From positions 945,792 through 1,009,791 of the forward strand of contig PJRA01000016.1 in assembly GCA_016987375.1 (NCBI GenBank): a stretch of DNA of 64,000 nt, given 5' to 3'. Below the pieces are notes generated by a model. It was not told where the DNA came from and did no database searches. It was given only the letters and a program-made list of their open reading frames with translations. The stretch comes from Brachionus koreanus. Lineage: Eukaryota; Rotifera; Eurotatoria; Ploima; Brachionidae. Both the position numbers and the translations under genes were made by a program. Within the stretch, counting starts at the first letter, position 1, and each line of letters starts with the position of its first letter. Positions 51,201 to 62,722 of the stretch are shown one piece after another.

Positions 51201-54200
51201 TATTTATTTTAAAAATATTTTTTACTTTTTTGGCTTAATTTATTAATACAAGTAATAGTTAGCTAATCCTTTTGATATAAATCATTATACCATATAGCCT
51301 TTAGGGTTTTGTGAAATTAGTACAAAAGAACAGAACAAAATGTTAAAAATTCTTAAAACTTTTCTTTTCTTCTTAAAGAGTCAAAAGCAAGTTCTGTAAC
51401 ATTCAAAATTCAAAGTGGTTCAAAGTGGTTTTTCATAGTGATGCAACTTTGAATGTTGCTGGTAAAACTTTGCAAACTTAGTATAATTTAAATTTGAAGA
51501 AATTTGGCTTTAGTGCATTTTGCAGAGACTTTGCAAATCATTGGCAGACTTTGACTTTTGGTGCAACTAAGTATGTTTCACTTTGTTGCGCTAACAGAAC
51601 TAATTAAAAGCTTTTAGCATTAATTTTTGTTCAATTTTTAATCGCTTTGGGAAAAAACCCAGGATATTATTATTAAAATTGGTCTTAGTGAGTAAATTTA
51701 TGTTTTCCTCTAAGAAAAAAGATGATAATCAGAAGGAGTCTGTATGATGAATGAGGAAGAAGTTAGATCCCTTACAGCTCTTAATTGTTCTTCAAATTGT
51801 AAGAGGTCTTGTTTGATCTAGAAGAAAGAAACAAAGCTTTGGTTAACCAAAGAAAAGTATTTTTTTTACGTTAAGCATAGATTTGTTTGAAGATTGGTAA
51901 TCACAAACCAAAATTTCCTTTTAAGCAATAACTTGTATTTACAATCTGATGATTAAAAATTTGTCCGATAATCATTTTAGTTGTTGATAATTAACCAAAA
52001 TTAAATTATTTTTATAATTCTAAGCATTTGAAATTTATTTCTTTCATAAAATACAGGCTTATTTAATACATAAACTGTCTTTTTAAGTTTATCCTATTCT
52101 AATTTATTATCGAGGCTATTTGTTTTAAACAAAATGATTCTATAAAATTAATTGTGAAATAGAAAAAAAATGTGTATTTTAATTAGTTAAATTAAATTGA
52201 TAGAATACTTAAATGACATTAATACTATTTTTTCATAATTTAAGAATGAAATTGAAGAAAAATTACTCGAAAATAAAATAAAATAATTTTTCAATAATTA
52301 ATTCTATAAATTTAAAATAAATGAAGTTTTAATCTGTCTTTAATAACATGGATGTTTTTTCTACAAGTGTTTAAATATAAAATGTTCTATCACTATAAAA
52401 GAATGTAGCATTCAATTTGTGTACATGATTTTAAAAGGCATAATCTCAGGTCTTAGGTGACCAAAAATTTGGTTTGAGTATTATATTAGTTTAAGTATTA
52501 TCTAACAAGGTTAATTACCTATGGCGATTCTTTGTTTTTGTCCGCCAGAAAGCTGTGTTCCTCTTTCGCCAACTTTAGTACCATATTCATCTTTTAACCT
52601 TAAAATAAAATCATGTGCATTCGCATCTTTGGCTGCTTTTTCTACATCTTTGTCATTGGCATTCAATTTTCCCAAGCGAATATTTTCTCTAATTGTGTCT
52701 GTGAACAGAATCGGCTCTTGGGACACCAAAGCTATCTGATTTCTAAACCAATTTATGTCTAAAGAATCAATTGGATAGCCATCAATTTTTATAGAACCAT
52801 ATTTAGGTAAATAGAAACGCTGTAAAAGAGACACTACAGTTGATTTACCACCACCACTGGATCCAACTAAAGCTACTGTTTTACCTGCTGGTATTTTAAA
52901 ACTTAATCCATTTAAAGCATATTTTTCACTTCTGCTTGGATAACTAAAATAAACATTGTCAAATTCAATATCACCTTTGAAGTTTTCTATTTGGCGTGTG
53001 CCATCCTGTTGCTTGATAAGCTCATCATCTGGTTTTCTTTCTATAATTTCAAAGATTACTTTAGATGCTGCAATTGCTTCAGCAAATTCTTTCAAAAAAG
53101 GTAGTGCTTGACCAATGGAAAATATTGTCAAGTATAAACTCAAAAATGATTTAATTATGTCTTCTGGTAAAAACAATTCACTTTCATATCTTGTCAAGTA
53201 AATTCCATAAAAAATACAAATACCAAATACAATATTTGATAAGAATCCAAATAGACCAGTAAATAAACCAACAATTAGTCCTTTTTTCTTAGCTATTTTA
53301 ATACCATTAAGCTGAATGTCATCAAAATTTTTGCACAGTGACTTTTGAATACCCAACGATATAACTGTTCTAAATGAACTTAGTGCCTCTTGAGCTATGC
53401 TATTAGCTTCAGAATTTATATTTAATTCACTAAGTGTATATTTTTTGGTTAAATTAGACATAAAAATTAATGATATAATCACAAATGGTAAAATTGAAAA
53501 AATCAATAGAGAAAATTTCCATGCTTGTATAAAAGCAAAAATTGTGCAAGCAATTCCTCGACAAACGAGATAAATAAACTCAGATAGTTTAAATCCAATT
53601 GCAGTACTAATAATTTCAATGTCTCTTAATTAAAGGAAAAAAAATTAAAATAAATATTTCTTTTTTGTTATAATTAAAAATATCATATATAGACGCTTCT
53701 AGATGCTGATTTTCGTGACACAATTTCATGGGTATACATTAACACTCGATTCTTAGAATGATAGATTTTTAAAAAAATATATAAATTCAGACTTGTACAA
53801 AAGTAAAAAAAAAAAGTCATTTTAAAATCAAGTATTTAATAGTAGTCCCTTTAAACAAACTATTTAAAAAGGAAAAACTCAAAATCATCTGTTAGGAACC
53901 GATGTTCACTGCCTGAATGAGAATCATCTTAATTGCTGCTCATAATAAATAAATTAGTTTTGATTCAGCTTATATGAATATTTTAACTCAAAGCCATGCT
54001 TAAGTTCTAATTAGAAATCTTAATTTTAAAGTTTATTCAATAGCTACAGCACCCACTCTAGCCAATTTATATGTCTTTTTAATAATTTTGTCTATTATTA
54101 TTTTGTGCTATATACAGATCCTTAAATATCTGAAAAAACCCTGAAGTCTATTCCCGTTAAAATCTTAATTTGGATCTTATCAGGATTAAGATTTTTTAGG

Positions 54201-55484
54201 ATAATCTTTTAATGATAAGAATTTTTTTTCTTTTTAGATATATCATTTAGAAGGGTTCTATTAGGATTAATTAAAAGCAAATAAACAATACTAAACATAA
54301 ACTAAGTTTTAAAAAAAAAAAAAAAAAAAAAAAACAAAACATAAAATAAAGTGTAAAATTGTCTAAACGAGAAGTAACGAGTGCATGCTTTTTTTTCGTA
54401 CAGTCATTTTTGTAATATTTCTAATTTTAAGAGTAAATTTTTTAATTCTTAAGGATTGCTACTTAAAATCTTGACTGTTTCTTAACATCAAAAAGTTAGA
54501 AAAAAAATTTCAAGATTCTTAAAAAACCCTAAATTAAGATCCTATTAGTTTCCCTAATAAGTTTATCTCAAAAGTTTTTATAAGATTTTGTTTAGGATTC
54601 TAATAAGAATTCTGCTCCTAAGAATTCATAAGAGTTCTTCCAATATCCTAAATAAGAATTGATTTCTGGGTTAGATTATCTATTTTCTTAAAGTATGTCA
54701 CTCTCTATTATCTGTTAGCTTGTCATCTAAGGAGTGAGACGCTTCGAAATGCTGAAAAATACATTTAAAACCGAATTCACATCTTTACTAAAAGATCATT
54801 TCTTAAACTCTTTAGATTATTTAATTCTTTAATGAAGAACTGATAAAATCTTCGAATTGAAAATTACAGAAATTTTCATTAGATTAATCAAATTTAAATA
54901 AAATTAAAAAAAATATATTAAAAATATAAAAAAAAAAATTATTACCTATTTAGAATTGTGTTTAAAAATCCGGAAGAATTTTTTTCAAAAAAATTTAAAT
55001 TTTGACGAATAATCGCTTTAAAAAGTTCATTTCTTTTTTATTTTTTATTTATTAAATTTTTATCTTTTATTTAAATCTTATTTTTACCTTATTTTTTTTG
55101 TTTGTGACGATCCAGCTGTTTTAAAAAAAATATAATATAAATAATTAAATAACACTGATAATAGAGCCAATCCTGCATATATATAAATTATTTCAAATAA
55201 AGTCTCATTATCATTTGTGATCTCAGCATCAGATTTTAAACTTAAATTAAAAAAATTCTATTTTTTTAATATTTACTCAAAGTTAAATACTATTTTAATA
55301 AGCCAACTGATGTTAGATTATTATTTTCATTTGAAGACGAATTAGAATTGTGACTTAAACCAATAAAGAGGCCAACAACTCTGCCATACATTATTAAGAC
55401 AAAAGGAAATATTAATGAAGAGAAAATGGCTGCCAATGTTCCTAAGCAAATAAGAAACATGTCAAATTTTGATGCATACTTAAA
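48271..55484 (-). CDS. ABCB1: ABCB (P-glycoprotein/MDR-type) full ABC transporter
   Basis: ATP-driven exporter of the plasma membrane. Exons on the minus strand: 55484-55291, 55240-55088, 55032-54946, 53624-52519, 51136-49389, 49338-49267, 49211-49142, 49078-49020, 48523-48444, 48394-48271. Phases agree throughout; about 1,230 residues. Only the 5' exon with the start codon was not found. The order is TMD1 (exons 1-4), NBD1 with Walker [10 protein letters not shown], signature LSGGQKQR, Walker [13 protein letters not shown] and switch HRLST; a linker of about 60 residues; TMD2 of about six hydrophobic segments; NBD2 with [28 protein letters not shown] and HRLST. Both nucleotide sites keep their key residues, so both should hydrolyse ATP. 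Two introns of about 1.3-1.4 kb split it before and after the fourth exon. Confidence 0.94.
54137..54672. repeat. Possible MITE in ABCB intron
   Basis: The left end AACCCTGAAGTCTATTC and the reverse complement of the right end, AACCCAGAAATCAATTC, agree at most positions, and GATTCTTA/TAAGAATC words recur inside. I see no clear target duplication. It lies in the intron between the exons ending 54946 and starting 53624. Confidence 0.35.
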
Positions 55485-55901
55485 CTTAAACAGATATTAA
55501 ATTTTAAAATTTTAAATTAATTTTTCAATAAAAAACATGTTATATTTGTGTTATTTTTTCTTATTAAATAGATTTAGTAATTTATTTATAAAATAAATTT
55601 AAATAATTAAATGACGAAGCATCAGATGAACATAGATCTGATGCAACTTATGAAATGGAGGAGTTACGTTGTTTTTACGCAAATCCAACTTCAATATTCA
55701 ACAAATGGGATGAGTTTTATACGTTGTTAGTGATCTTAAGGTTAATAATTTTAACAATTTCATTATTTTATGTATTTCGTAATATTTGATGAGTTTGGCT
55801 CATTCTTTTAATTCTGCAAAATTGTGCAAATAAAAGGAATTTATGTAAAATTTAGCAGAATAAAAAAGGCGCAATTAATTTGCATAAATTCTGCATTAAT
55901 T

Positions 55902-56164
55902 GGGGCTGTGAAGTTCGTTTCAATTCGATCTTTTCAATTCAGAAAATTTGAATAATTTTTTTACTAAAATAGATAATTTAGTTCTGTAAAATGCTTAATT
56001 ATGAGCAACTTTGCTTAATGCACTAAAATAAGTCTGCAAAGTACTCTGCAATTTTTCTAAATTTTGCTAGCCATTAAAACAGAACTAAATTATCTATTTT
56101 AGTAAAAAAGTTATTCAAATTTTCTGAATTGAAAAGATCGAATTGAAACGAACTTCACAACCCC
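55902..56164. mobile_element. MITE with near-perfect TIRs and 9-bp target duplication
   Basis: A 263-bp foldback unit. Left arm from 55902 (GGGGCTGTGAAGTTCGTTTC) and right arm ending at 56164 are reverse complements over roughly 85-90 bp with very few differences. The perfect 9-bp direct repeat GCATTAATT lies at 55893-55901 and 56165-56173. The central loop is about 90 bp, with no ORF. A 9-bp duplication is the mark of Mutator-like transposition. The near-identity of the arms and the intact duplication suggest a fairly recent insertion. It lies upstream of the ABCB gene as read here, possibly within a 5' intron. Confidence 0.9.
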
Positions 56165-57182
56165 GCATTAATTCATTTTTTGCAAAAATCTGCAGAATAA
56201 AAAAATTGAAATTGAATCTTATAAATTTTGAACCTTGAACCTGATATAGACCTAATATTGACCATCTTTACCAAACAAATCATTAAATCAATCAATCATA
56301 TTAACATGCTCTTTAAATATAGTTTTAAAACAATACCATTTTAAACATTTGGAAAAATATTTTTCTGTAACTTTTAAAACTTGGCATTTCTAATTATTGT
56401 CTTAACGTTAAATTACAAAATAAAATAAATCAAAAATTCTTTAAATTTATATATTTGATCACAGCCTTTTTTTTTTTATTATTTCAAGATATTGAGTTTA
56501 ATTATTTAGAAAAAAAGTAATTGAGTCTGGTTTTTCTTTTTTTTTTAGGAAAAAAATTAAATAGGAAAAATTTTAAATTATAAATAATCATATAACCTAA
56601 AAAATTAAATATCATATCAGACTTAAAAATTTTATTAATATGTTTTTTTTATTATTATTATGGTAATCCAGACTAATGTTTCAAGAATTATAAAAAAATA
56701 AAAGAAAATAAATTTTTTACTTTTATTAATTTTAAAATACCATTTAAAAATAAGAATCATCACTCCATTATCTTTTAACGCAGTAAGTCTAAATATTTTT
56801 TTTTATAGACTTATTCACCTTTAAACAAAATTTAATTAATAATATTTTTTTAATCAACTGACTAGAAAATTGCTAAATGTGAAGGCACTAATGCGCTATT
56901 TATGGTTTTTTTTTTAAGTCTTTAAACTGAAAATATTTATATCTAAATTAAAATTTGAATTTTAAAATCAAAATTAAGTTGAACTAATTAATAGGTCTAA
57001 CCCTAAACTTATTAGATTTCCAACTTCTTTGGTCGTATCAATATTTAAAACAAATAAAAAAGATAAAAAAAAATTGCAACCAGTATTTTTTTTAATTTTA
57101 ATCTATAATGTTCATTTTTTAAGAAAAAATAATTTTTTTAAAATTTTTAAATTAAATAAAATTTAAATTTTATTGTTAAATT

Positions 57183-57440
57183 TTATTGAGCATTTTCCAA
57201 ATCAAAACAACCAGACTCGATCAGTTGAGAGAGACGCTGCACACATTCAACATTTTTCTTCATTGATTTTGTTACATTCAAATAGTCAACTTGTTCTTGT
57301 AGTTTTTTATGCTTGGCCAAAGCATAGAACCATGTTAGATTTTATAAATTTGTTGTTTTCATCGAGCTCACGCTGTACCTCAATGCATCGTATGGTTGAC
57401 GAGCATAAAATAATCATAAATGGTGAATGCTTTTTTTGTT
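57183..57440 (-). pseudogene. Frameshifted coiled-coil fragment
   Basis: On the minus strand IEVQRELDENNKFIKSNM is followed, after a frame change near 57345, by ALAKHKKLQEQVDYLNVTKS and ends SGCFDLENAQ plus a stop at 57183. It is strongly helical and charged. The opposite strand has a 93-codon frame that is only its mirror, with Ser/Phe/Leu-rich composition. No start is evident. It may belong with the ORF just upstream (57478-57834). Family unknown. Confidence 0.4.
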
Positions 57441-57477
57441 TGTCTTTGGATTAGCTTTTTAAATAAATTTTTATTTT

Positions 57478-57834
57478 TTAATTAAATTTTTTATTAAAAT
57501 GTTGTCCAAATGAGCCAAGTTTGATCAACTTTGATTTTCTTTTGAGCAAAATTTTTTTTAATTGTGGATTGATCGTAGCATCTGAACTATCTGTCTCGTT
57601 GGTCGAATTCAAGTCGAATTTTTCAACTGACGACAAGTTTGCTTGGTCAAAATTGATTTGAATTCCCTGTTGGCAAATGATGCTTTGCTGAGCTCGGTCT
57701 GTTTGTTTTTGGATCTGGTCTTGGCAGAATTCGACTCTACATTTGGCAATATTTCTACATAATCATTTTTTTTACATATACGTCACCCGAAGGCAAAAGT
57801 CATCTTCAATTTGAAAATTTTCATCTTCTGCCAT
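57478..57834 (-). CDS. Short unrecognised protein with a possible 27-bp intron
   Basis: ATG at 57834 opens MAEDENFQIEDDFCLRV; two in-frame stops then occur within a 27-bp segment that begins GTATATGT and ends TTATGTAG (about 57780-57754). After it the same frame stays open for about 90 codons (IAKCRVEFCQDQIQKQTDRA ... PQLKKILLKRKSK ... stop). Removing the 27 bp as an intron gives 109 residues. Such a short intron would be exceptional for an animal, so decay of a former gene is equally possible. The text is charged, with a helical middle; no family recognised. Confidence 0.42.
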
Positions 57835-57904
57835 TACTCAAAAATGTGGTTAAAAAACAAAAAATTTTTTTCTATATTTTAAACTTGAATTTTATTCTTT
57901 TTAA

Positions 57905-57944
57905 TTCCAAGCAGCAGATCCGGGTTCGACTCCCGGCTGACGCA
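57905..57944 (+). pseudogene. Orphan 3' half of tRNA-Gly(TCC)
   Basis: From the anticodon loop onward the sequence follows eukaryotic tRNA-Gly(TCC): TTCCAAGCAG (anticodon TCC at 57906-57908 and 3' anticodon stem), T-arm CCGGG-TTCGACT-CCCGG at 57920-57936, then the acceptor strand CTGACGC with discriminator A, followed by TTTTTT. The 5' half (GCGTCAG acceptor strand, D-arm) is not found in the preceding AT-rich 60 bp. It therefore cannot fold into a tRNA; it is a half-molecule insertion or a truncated gene. Confidence 0.8.
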
Positions 57945-58725
57945 ATTTTTTCATATTTTATTTTAATTATTTTAAAATTTTTCAAAAAATATTTATTCTT
58001 ATATTTTAAAAATGTTAAGCTACGATAAATTGATTAAATTTAAAAAATTTTTAAAATGTTGGTTTTGATACAAAATGAGCTTTCAAAATCAGACCATATA
58101 TAAATTAAATCATTTACTTTAATAATTAAGAATAATAATTAGATACCCAAAAAATTTAAATTATTATTTTTAACCAGTCTTTACAAAAGATGATGAATAC
58201 AAACCATTTACAGACTTAAATCAATTATTAATAATTTATTTTTTGTCTCAATTTTAAATTTATAAATTATAAAATTTAAGGAAAAAAAGCACAGTACCCG
58301 AATTAGTTATAAATTGTTTATATATGACTTTAAACAAATTATTTGATAAAAAATTTATTGGTGTTAATTTCGGCTAAACTGTCGAGTTTTTGGTCTAAAC
58401 CTAAAAAAATGGGCATTTGATTAACATTAATAACAAGATTGTCTCTAACACGGTTAATTGAATGTTAATTGAATAAATAAATAATTAACAAAAAAAATAC
58501 AAATAAAATATTTATTATTATAAAATTTATTTTAATTGAAAATAAGTTAATACTAAATTAATTCAATTACAATAATTTTATTATTAAACTTAATAATTAA
58601 TTAAATATATTATTATACAAAATTTAAATTAAATTTAATTTTTGACCAAAAAGTCTATTTTAAATGGTAAACTCTTGCCAAATTTTCATTTGGTTGTCAG
58701 CTAGTTTAGTTTGATTGTTGAAAAT

Positions 58726-59263
58726 TTACGACTGAATTGTCAACAATTCAATGTCAACTTTATCTGTTTTTGGAAATTCATCTGAGTTCATGTGTTCCAA
58801 AAAATTCTCAACTGAGAAAAAGAATTTACAAACACTGCACAAAATACACGGGATATATCTAGGATTAATTAATAAAATTAAGTATATTTTATAAATTAAA
58901 ATCAATATTCTTTGTACTGGTAAATATTACTGTTTTCGTCATATGCTTCGGACTAATTTTTGTAACAATTTTATCTAATTCCAAAAAATCAGTAAAAATT
59001 TTAAAATCAGTTGACCAAAAAGCACAACCAGACAGATGGATATGAAAGTATGGTAAACAAAGCCCAATATAAATTTTGCTCTTAGGTCAATGTTGTAAGA
59101 GGAAAAAGCCTTGACAAAATTATCCATATTTGTAACATAATATTAATAATAGCATAAAGAATTTAAATACATTATAAATGCGTTTGGTACGAGACATCAG
59201 GCCAAAAAAGAAAAAACACTCATCATATAGCTCATAATTGCTATTAGATTGATTGATTTCCAT
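58726..59263 (-). CDS. Unrecognised small three-exon gene
   Basis: Exons on the minus strand 59263-59171, 59080-58918, 58811-58726 have GT/AG borders and phases that agree, giving 113 residues: MEINQSNSNYELYDECFFFF at the start, STDFKIFTDFLELDKIVTK in the middle, EHMNSDEFPKTDKVDIELL near the end. An acceptor at about 59278 allows the first exon to extend upstream, so this could be the 3' part of a longer gene. No domain is recognised. Support comes from phase consistency and protein-like composition only. Confidence 0.4.
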
Positions 59264-59508
59264 ACCAAAAAAAGCTTAAAATTAAATAATAAAAATAATT
59301 AATTATATTTTTTTATTGATAAATTTAAATTTTTGTCAATTTTCATTATTTTTTCATTTTTTTTCTTTTTGGTTATTTTCCACCATTGATTTTAATTGTC
59401 ATGGACAACTACTGGGTGATAACTTTTAAGTTTTTAAATGCTATTAGAGTAATAGACTCTTTAAGTATTAAGTTCTCATTGTATTAAAATATTTTGGTAC
59501 TTATTTCT

Positions 59509-59767
59509 TTATTTTCTGAATGGTTTAAACTGGTTGGAAATTTCAGCAGAACTTGCCGTGTATTTTTTGTAAATAAAGGAATAACTGACTAGAAATTAAA
59601 AAGAGCAACATTAGAATCCATTGGAATTTATATGCATTAGAATGAAAGCCTTCCTTCATGCCACCCGGGTATATCAATACTATTTCTCCTTTCTCCAACA
59701 TTGATACACACTCATCTACTATTCCTGAAGTATGTTCAAAACCTTCAAAAAAGTTTGGTAACCTTAA
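59509..59767 (-). pseudogene. TMEM68/DGAT2-like acyltransferase exon, decayed
   Basis: A splice acceptor (TTTTTTGCAG) at 59768 leads into LRLPNFFEGFEHTSGIVDEC and then EKGEIVLIYPGGMKEGFHSN; PGG-(K/R)E is the conserved glycerolipid acyltransferase block of the TMEM68/DGAT2-like group, and the following Y...W also fits. Homology then continues in another frame after a stop, as SVIPLFTKNTRQ (family VPIIPMFTQN), down to about 59509. The frame change cannot be bridged by a plausible intron, since only about 20 bp is available. The upstream exons with the HxxxxD catalytic motif are not seen here. Probably a pseudogene fragment; a sequence error is an alternative. Confidence 0.55.
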
Positions 59768-60105
59768 CTGCAAAAAACCATTTACTAATAAAAATAAAAA
59801 TCTGATTAAAACAAATTTTAAATAGTCTGCAAGTCATTTAAGATTATTTATTTTAAATTTAAAAATTTTTTTTTTTCTAAAAATTAAGTAAAACATTGTA
59901 ACATTTGAATTAAATTTTTTGAATTTTTCAAAATTTAAAAAATAATGACCATTTAACTAATAAAAATAAAAAGTAAAAAAATTGGATTATTCTTGGTTCT
60001 TCATAAAAAGAGCAGTTTATATACATACATTATAAATATATAAATATACAGTGATATATAAATATTATTAGTTGTTGTAAATATTTCATTTCACTTATTA
60101 ATTTC

Positions 60106-60960
60106 ATGCAGTCATTAAATGAGTCTATAAACTTCTATCGACTGAATGATTCAAAACTAGATGTTATCTTCTTAGATGCAAGTAAAGCTTTTGATAAAAT
60201 ATGGAGAGATGGACTGTTTTTTAAGCTAATTAACAAAATACCAAATAAAATATGGCACTTGTTATATTGCTACTACAATCTCTCGAAAATTAGCGTGAAG
60301 TATCAGAACAAGATAGGAGATATGATGACCATAACTGAGGGTGTCAAACAAGGTGGTATTCTTTCCCCTAACTTGTTTAATTATTTTATAGACGACCTAT
60401 ATAGATTGGTGCATCGACCTAAAGCTTGGTGCCTCTTTTAATGAATATTGTGGTAAAAATTAATTTATGTATTGACTTGTATATAAATTTATCTATAATT
60501 GGTTAATGTGACGTTGTATCTTTCAAATCGTTCAAAATTGACTTCAATCCAAGTAAATCTGCTGCGATTTTCTTTCATTAAGGCAAATGTTCAAGTGAAA
60601 AAAGCTTTACTCTAAATGGATCCCACAAACTAAAAATGTTGAATATCTAGGACTACCAATTGGTGATAGTAATTTTCTGGAAATTTATTGAAGAAAAATG
60701 TAAAAAAGTCGATTCTTATCCTGTTAATGATGCAGTGGAATATAGTTTGTTTTCTCCCAAATAAAACTCTAAGTGGAATTAAATTCTAACTACTTTTTTT
60801 CAATTCAAGTTTTATAAAATATTAAATGACCTCTAAAAGATAGATTTCAATTTTAATAGTCAAAGATATCCTGCAACTAAGTAAATGACTCAAACCACGG
60901 TTATCAAAAATTATTAAAAAAAATATACAAAATAAAAAATGAAGTCTCTAGTATATTAGA
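60106..60960 (+). mobile_element. LINE reverse transcriptase fragment, sense strand
   Basis: An open frame at 60106-60441 reads DVIFLDASKAFDKIWRDGLF (RT domain 3) and TEGVKQGGILSPNLFNYFIDDL (domain 4). Beyond it, with stops and shifts, FNPSKSAAIFF and NVEYLGLPIG (palm-to-thumb motifs) can be read up to about 60700; the rest is unclear. The catalytic YxDD is not intact. It differs from the 3800-5008 lineage and is closer in wording to RTs of the L1/RTE kind. Confidence 0.72.
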
Positions 60961-61228
60961 TGAAAAAAAAAGCAATTATCGTGTTAAACAATCAAGGTAT
61001 AAATACCAAATTAACAAAATCATGTAATTCAACAATCAGTGTCAGATAAACTAAAAATTTTTTTTTATAGTTCTTTTTTATCAGAAAAAAAATATCTATA
61101 AAACGGTATATTAAAATAGCAACACATAAATGGTGTCGTATGAGACAACTTAGGTCGTAGTAAGGGGTCAAAAATCCAGAGTGAAAAATTTGAAAATAAT
61201 TTTACAAAAATATATGTCTTAGAAACTA

Positions 61229-61865
61229 ACCGAGGGGACAAAAACAGGTAAAAAACACTGTTTAAACGCTGTTTAAACGTGAGCGTTTAAACGAAATAAA
61301 AACAGAGGATAAACGGGCGTAAAACAGCCAGGAAAAAAAAGCTTTATTATTTTTGTTTTAAAAAAGTACAAAAATAAAAATTTAGACAAATTTAGTCGTA
61401 AATAATTAAACTAAAATAAAATTAAACATATTTTTCAAAAATATTGTAAAGAAGCGTGTTTTTTTAAACGATTTTAGTTGTTTAAATAGTGTTTTTGGGT
61501 GTCTGAGGTATTTTTATTTGTTTTTTGAGCGTTTTAGACTCTTTTCTTAATTCTTTACGATAAAGGAGCATTTTATTTTTATTCAGGATTTTTTTAAGTT
61601 GTTTTTTAAGTGTTAAAATAGCATTGTTGGGTGTTTGAGGTGTTTTTTCATGTTTTTTGTGCGTCAAAAACGGTTTAAAAACTCTCTAAATGAAATATCT
61701 TGTTTTGTTTATAGAGTGTTTTTCCCTCGTTTTTATGGTCGAAAAACGCTCACGTTTTAAACGCAAAAAAACAAAGCAAAAACGCCCAAAAAACAGCTAC
61801 CAAACGCCGTTTAAAGTTTAAACGGCGTTTAAACAGTGTTTTTTGCCTGTTTTTGTCCCCTCGGG
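61229..61865. mobile_element. Foldback transposon with GTTTAAAC-rich arms
   Basis: A 637-bp element. The ends ACCGAGGGGACAAAAACAGG (61229) and its reverse complement ending GTCCCCTCGGG (61865) are near-perfect TIRs. Pairing continues inward through repeated CTGTTTAAAC/GTTTAAACG units and a CGCTCACGTTT/AAACGTGAGCG pair. Imperfect 9-bp flanks TAGAAACTA and TAGAAAAAA may be a target duplication. Tandem GTTTTT.. words in the interior create a Lys-rich 61-codon minus-strand frame that is a by-product of the repeat. Non-autonomous. Confidence 0.8.
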
Positions 61866-62722
61866 TAGAAAAAAAAATGCAATTAATTTCACTTTCTACA
61901 CAGGCACTGCTAATGATGCAGAATATATTTTAAAAAAAAATTACTCAAATAATTTTTAAAATAAATAAACAATCTTTTTTAAGTCTAAATACTTTTAAAA
62001 ATTTTAATTATTTTTATAATTAAATGATATGTTATTTAATCATAAAAATAATTAAATAAATTCTTTAAGTTTCTTTAAATTTTATTTTGAATCACGATAG
62101 CTACAAATTTATCGATGCAGCGCCCTCTTTCACTCTTCGCCCTACTAGAGCCATATAATTGCCATATGATCTATATAAAGGGTTATCCTATTAAATTAAA
62201 TTTGAACATTTGTTAGGTAATAAGTTAAATAAGTTTAATAAGTTTTATTGTTTTTTTCGAGACACATCTCCAATAATTCTGGCAGCATTTTAATACCTCG
62301 CTAATAGAAGCTGGCTGGTTTTGAGGTGAAATTTTGATTCATGTCATTTTTGATTTCTTGAAACTATATTATACTCTAATAATATATAAAAATTTTTTTT
62401 TTTTAAAATAAAGTTAAATAAACTAATTCTTTTTTTCTAATTTCAAAAGTTGCAGTCGCAATAAATCCATTAACTTTTCCAATACTTCCTGATAAAGTTT
62501 AATTAATTGATGGATCTGGTAAAATGTGGAGGTTCATTATTAAGTAATAAGCTTTTAGTTTTGTTTGTTTTAAATAAAAAAGTGGTGAAAATTTTAAAAA
62601 TTAGAATAAACTTAAAATATAAAACAAACACTTTTGTTTTTCAGAATTTTACTACTTAATAACAAATTTAAATTTAATATTTTTATTTATACTTTAAAAA
62701 AAATTTAAAAGTTAAAATAAGA

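Noticed and set aside
54309..54332. Poly-A run
   Set aside because: Homopolymer run in an intron; no retrocopy body or target duplication found beside it.
57173..57454. Plus-strand 93-codon ORF
   Set aside because: It mirrors the minus-strand coiled-coil fragment, whose charged helical composition is more protein-like.
61482..61667. Lys-rich 61-codon ORF on the minus strand
   Set aside because: It lies inside the foldback element at 61229-61865 and arises from its internal T-rich repeats.
62160..62185. TATATAAAGG, a TATA-box-like site upstream of the PAN/WD40 gene
   Set aside because: It is over 500 bp from the ATG, and such words are frequent by chance in DNA this AT-rich.
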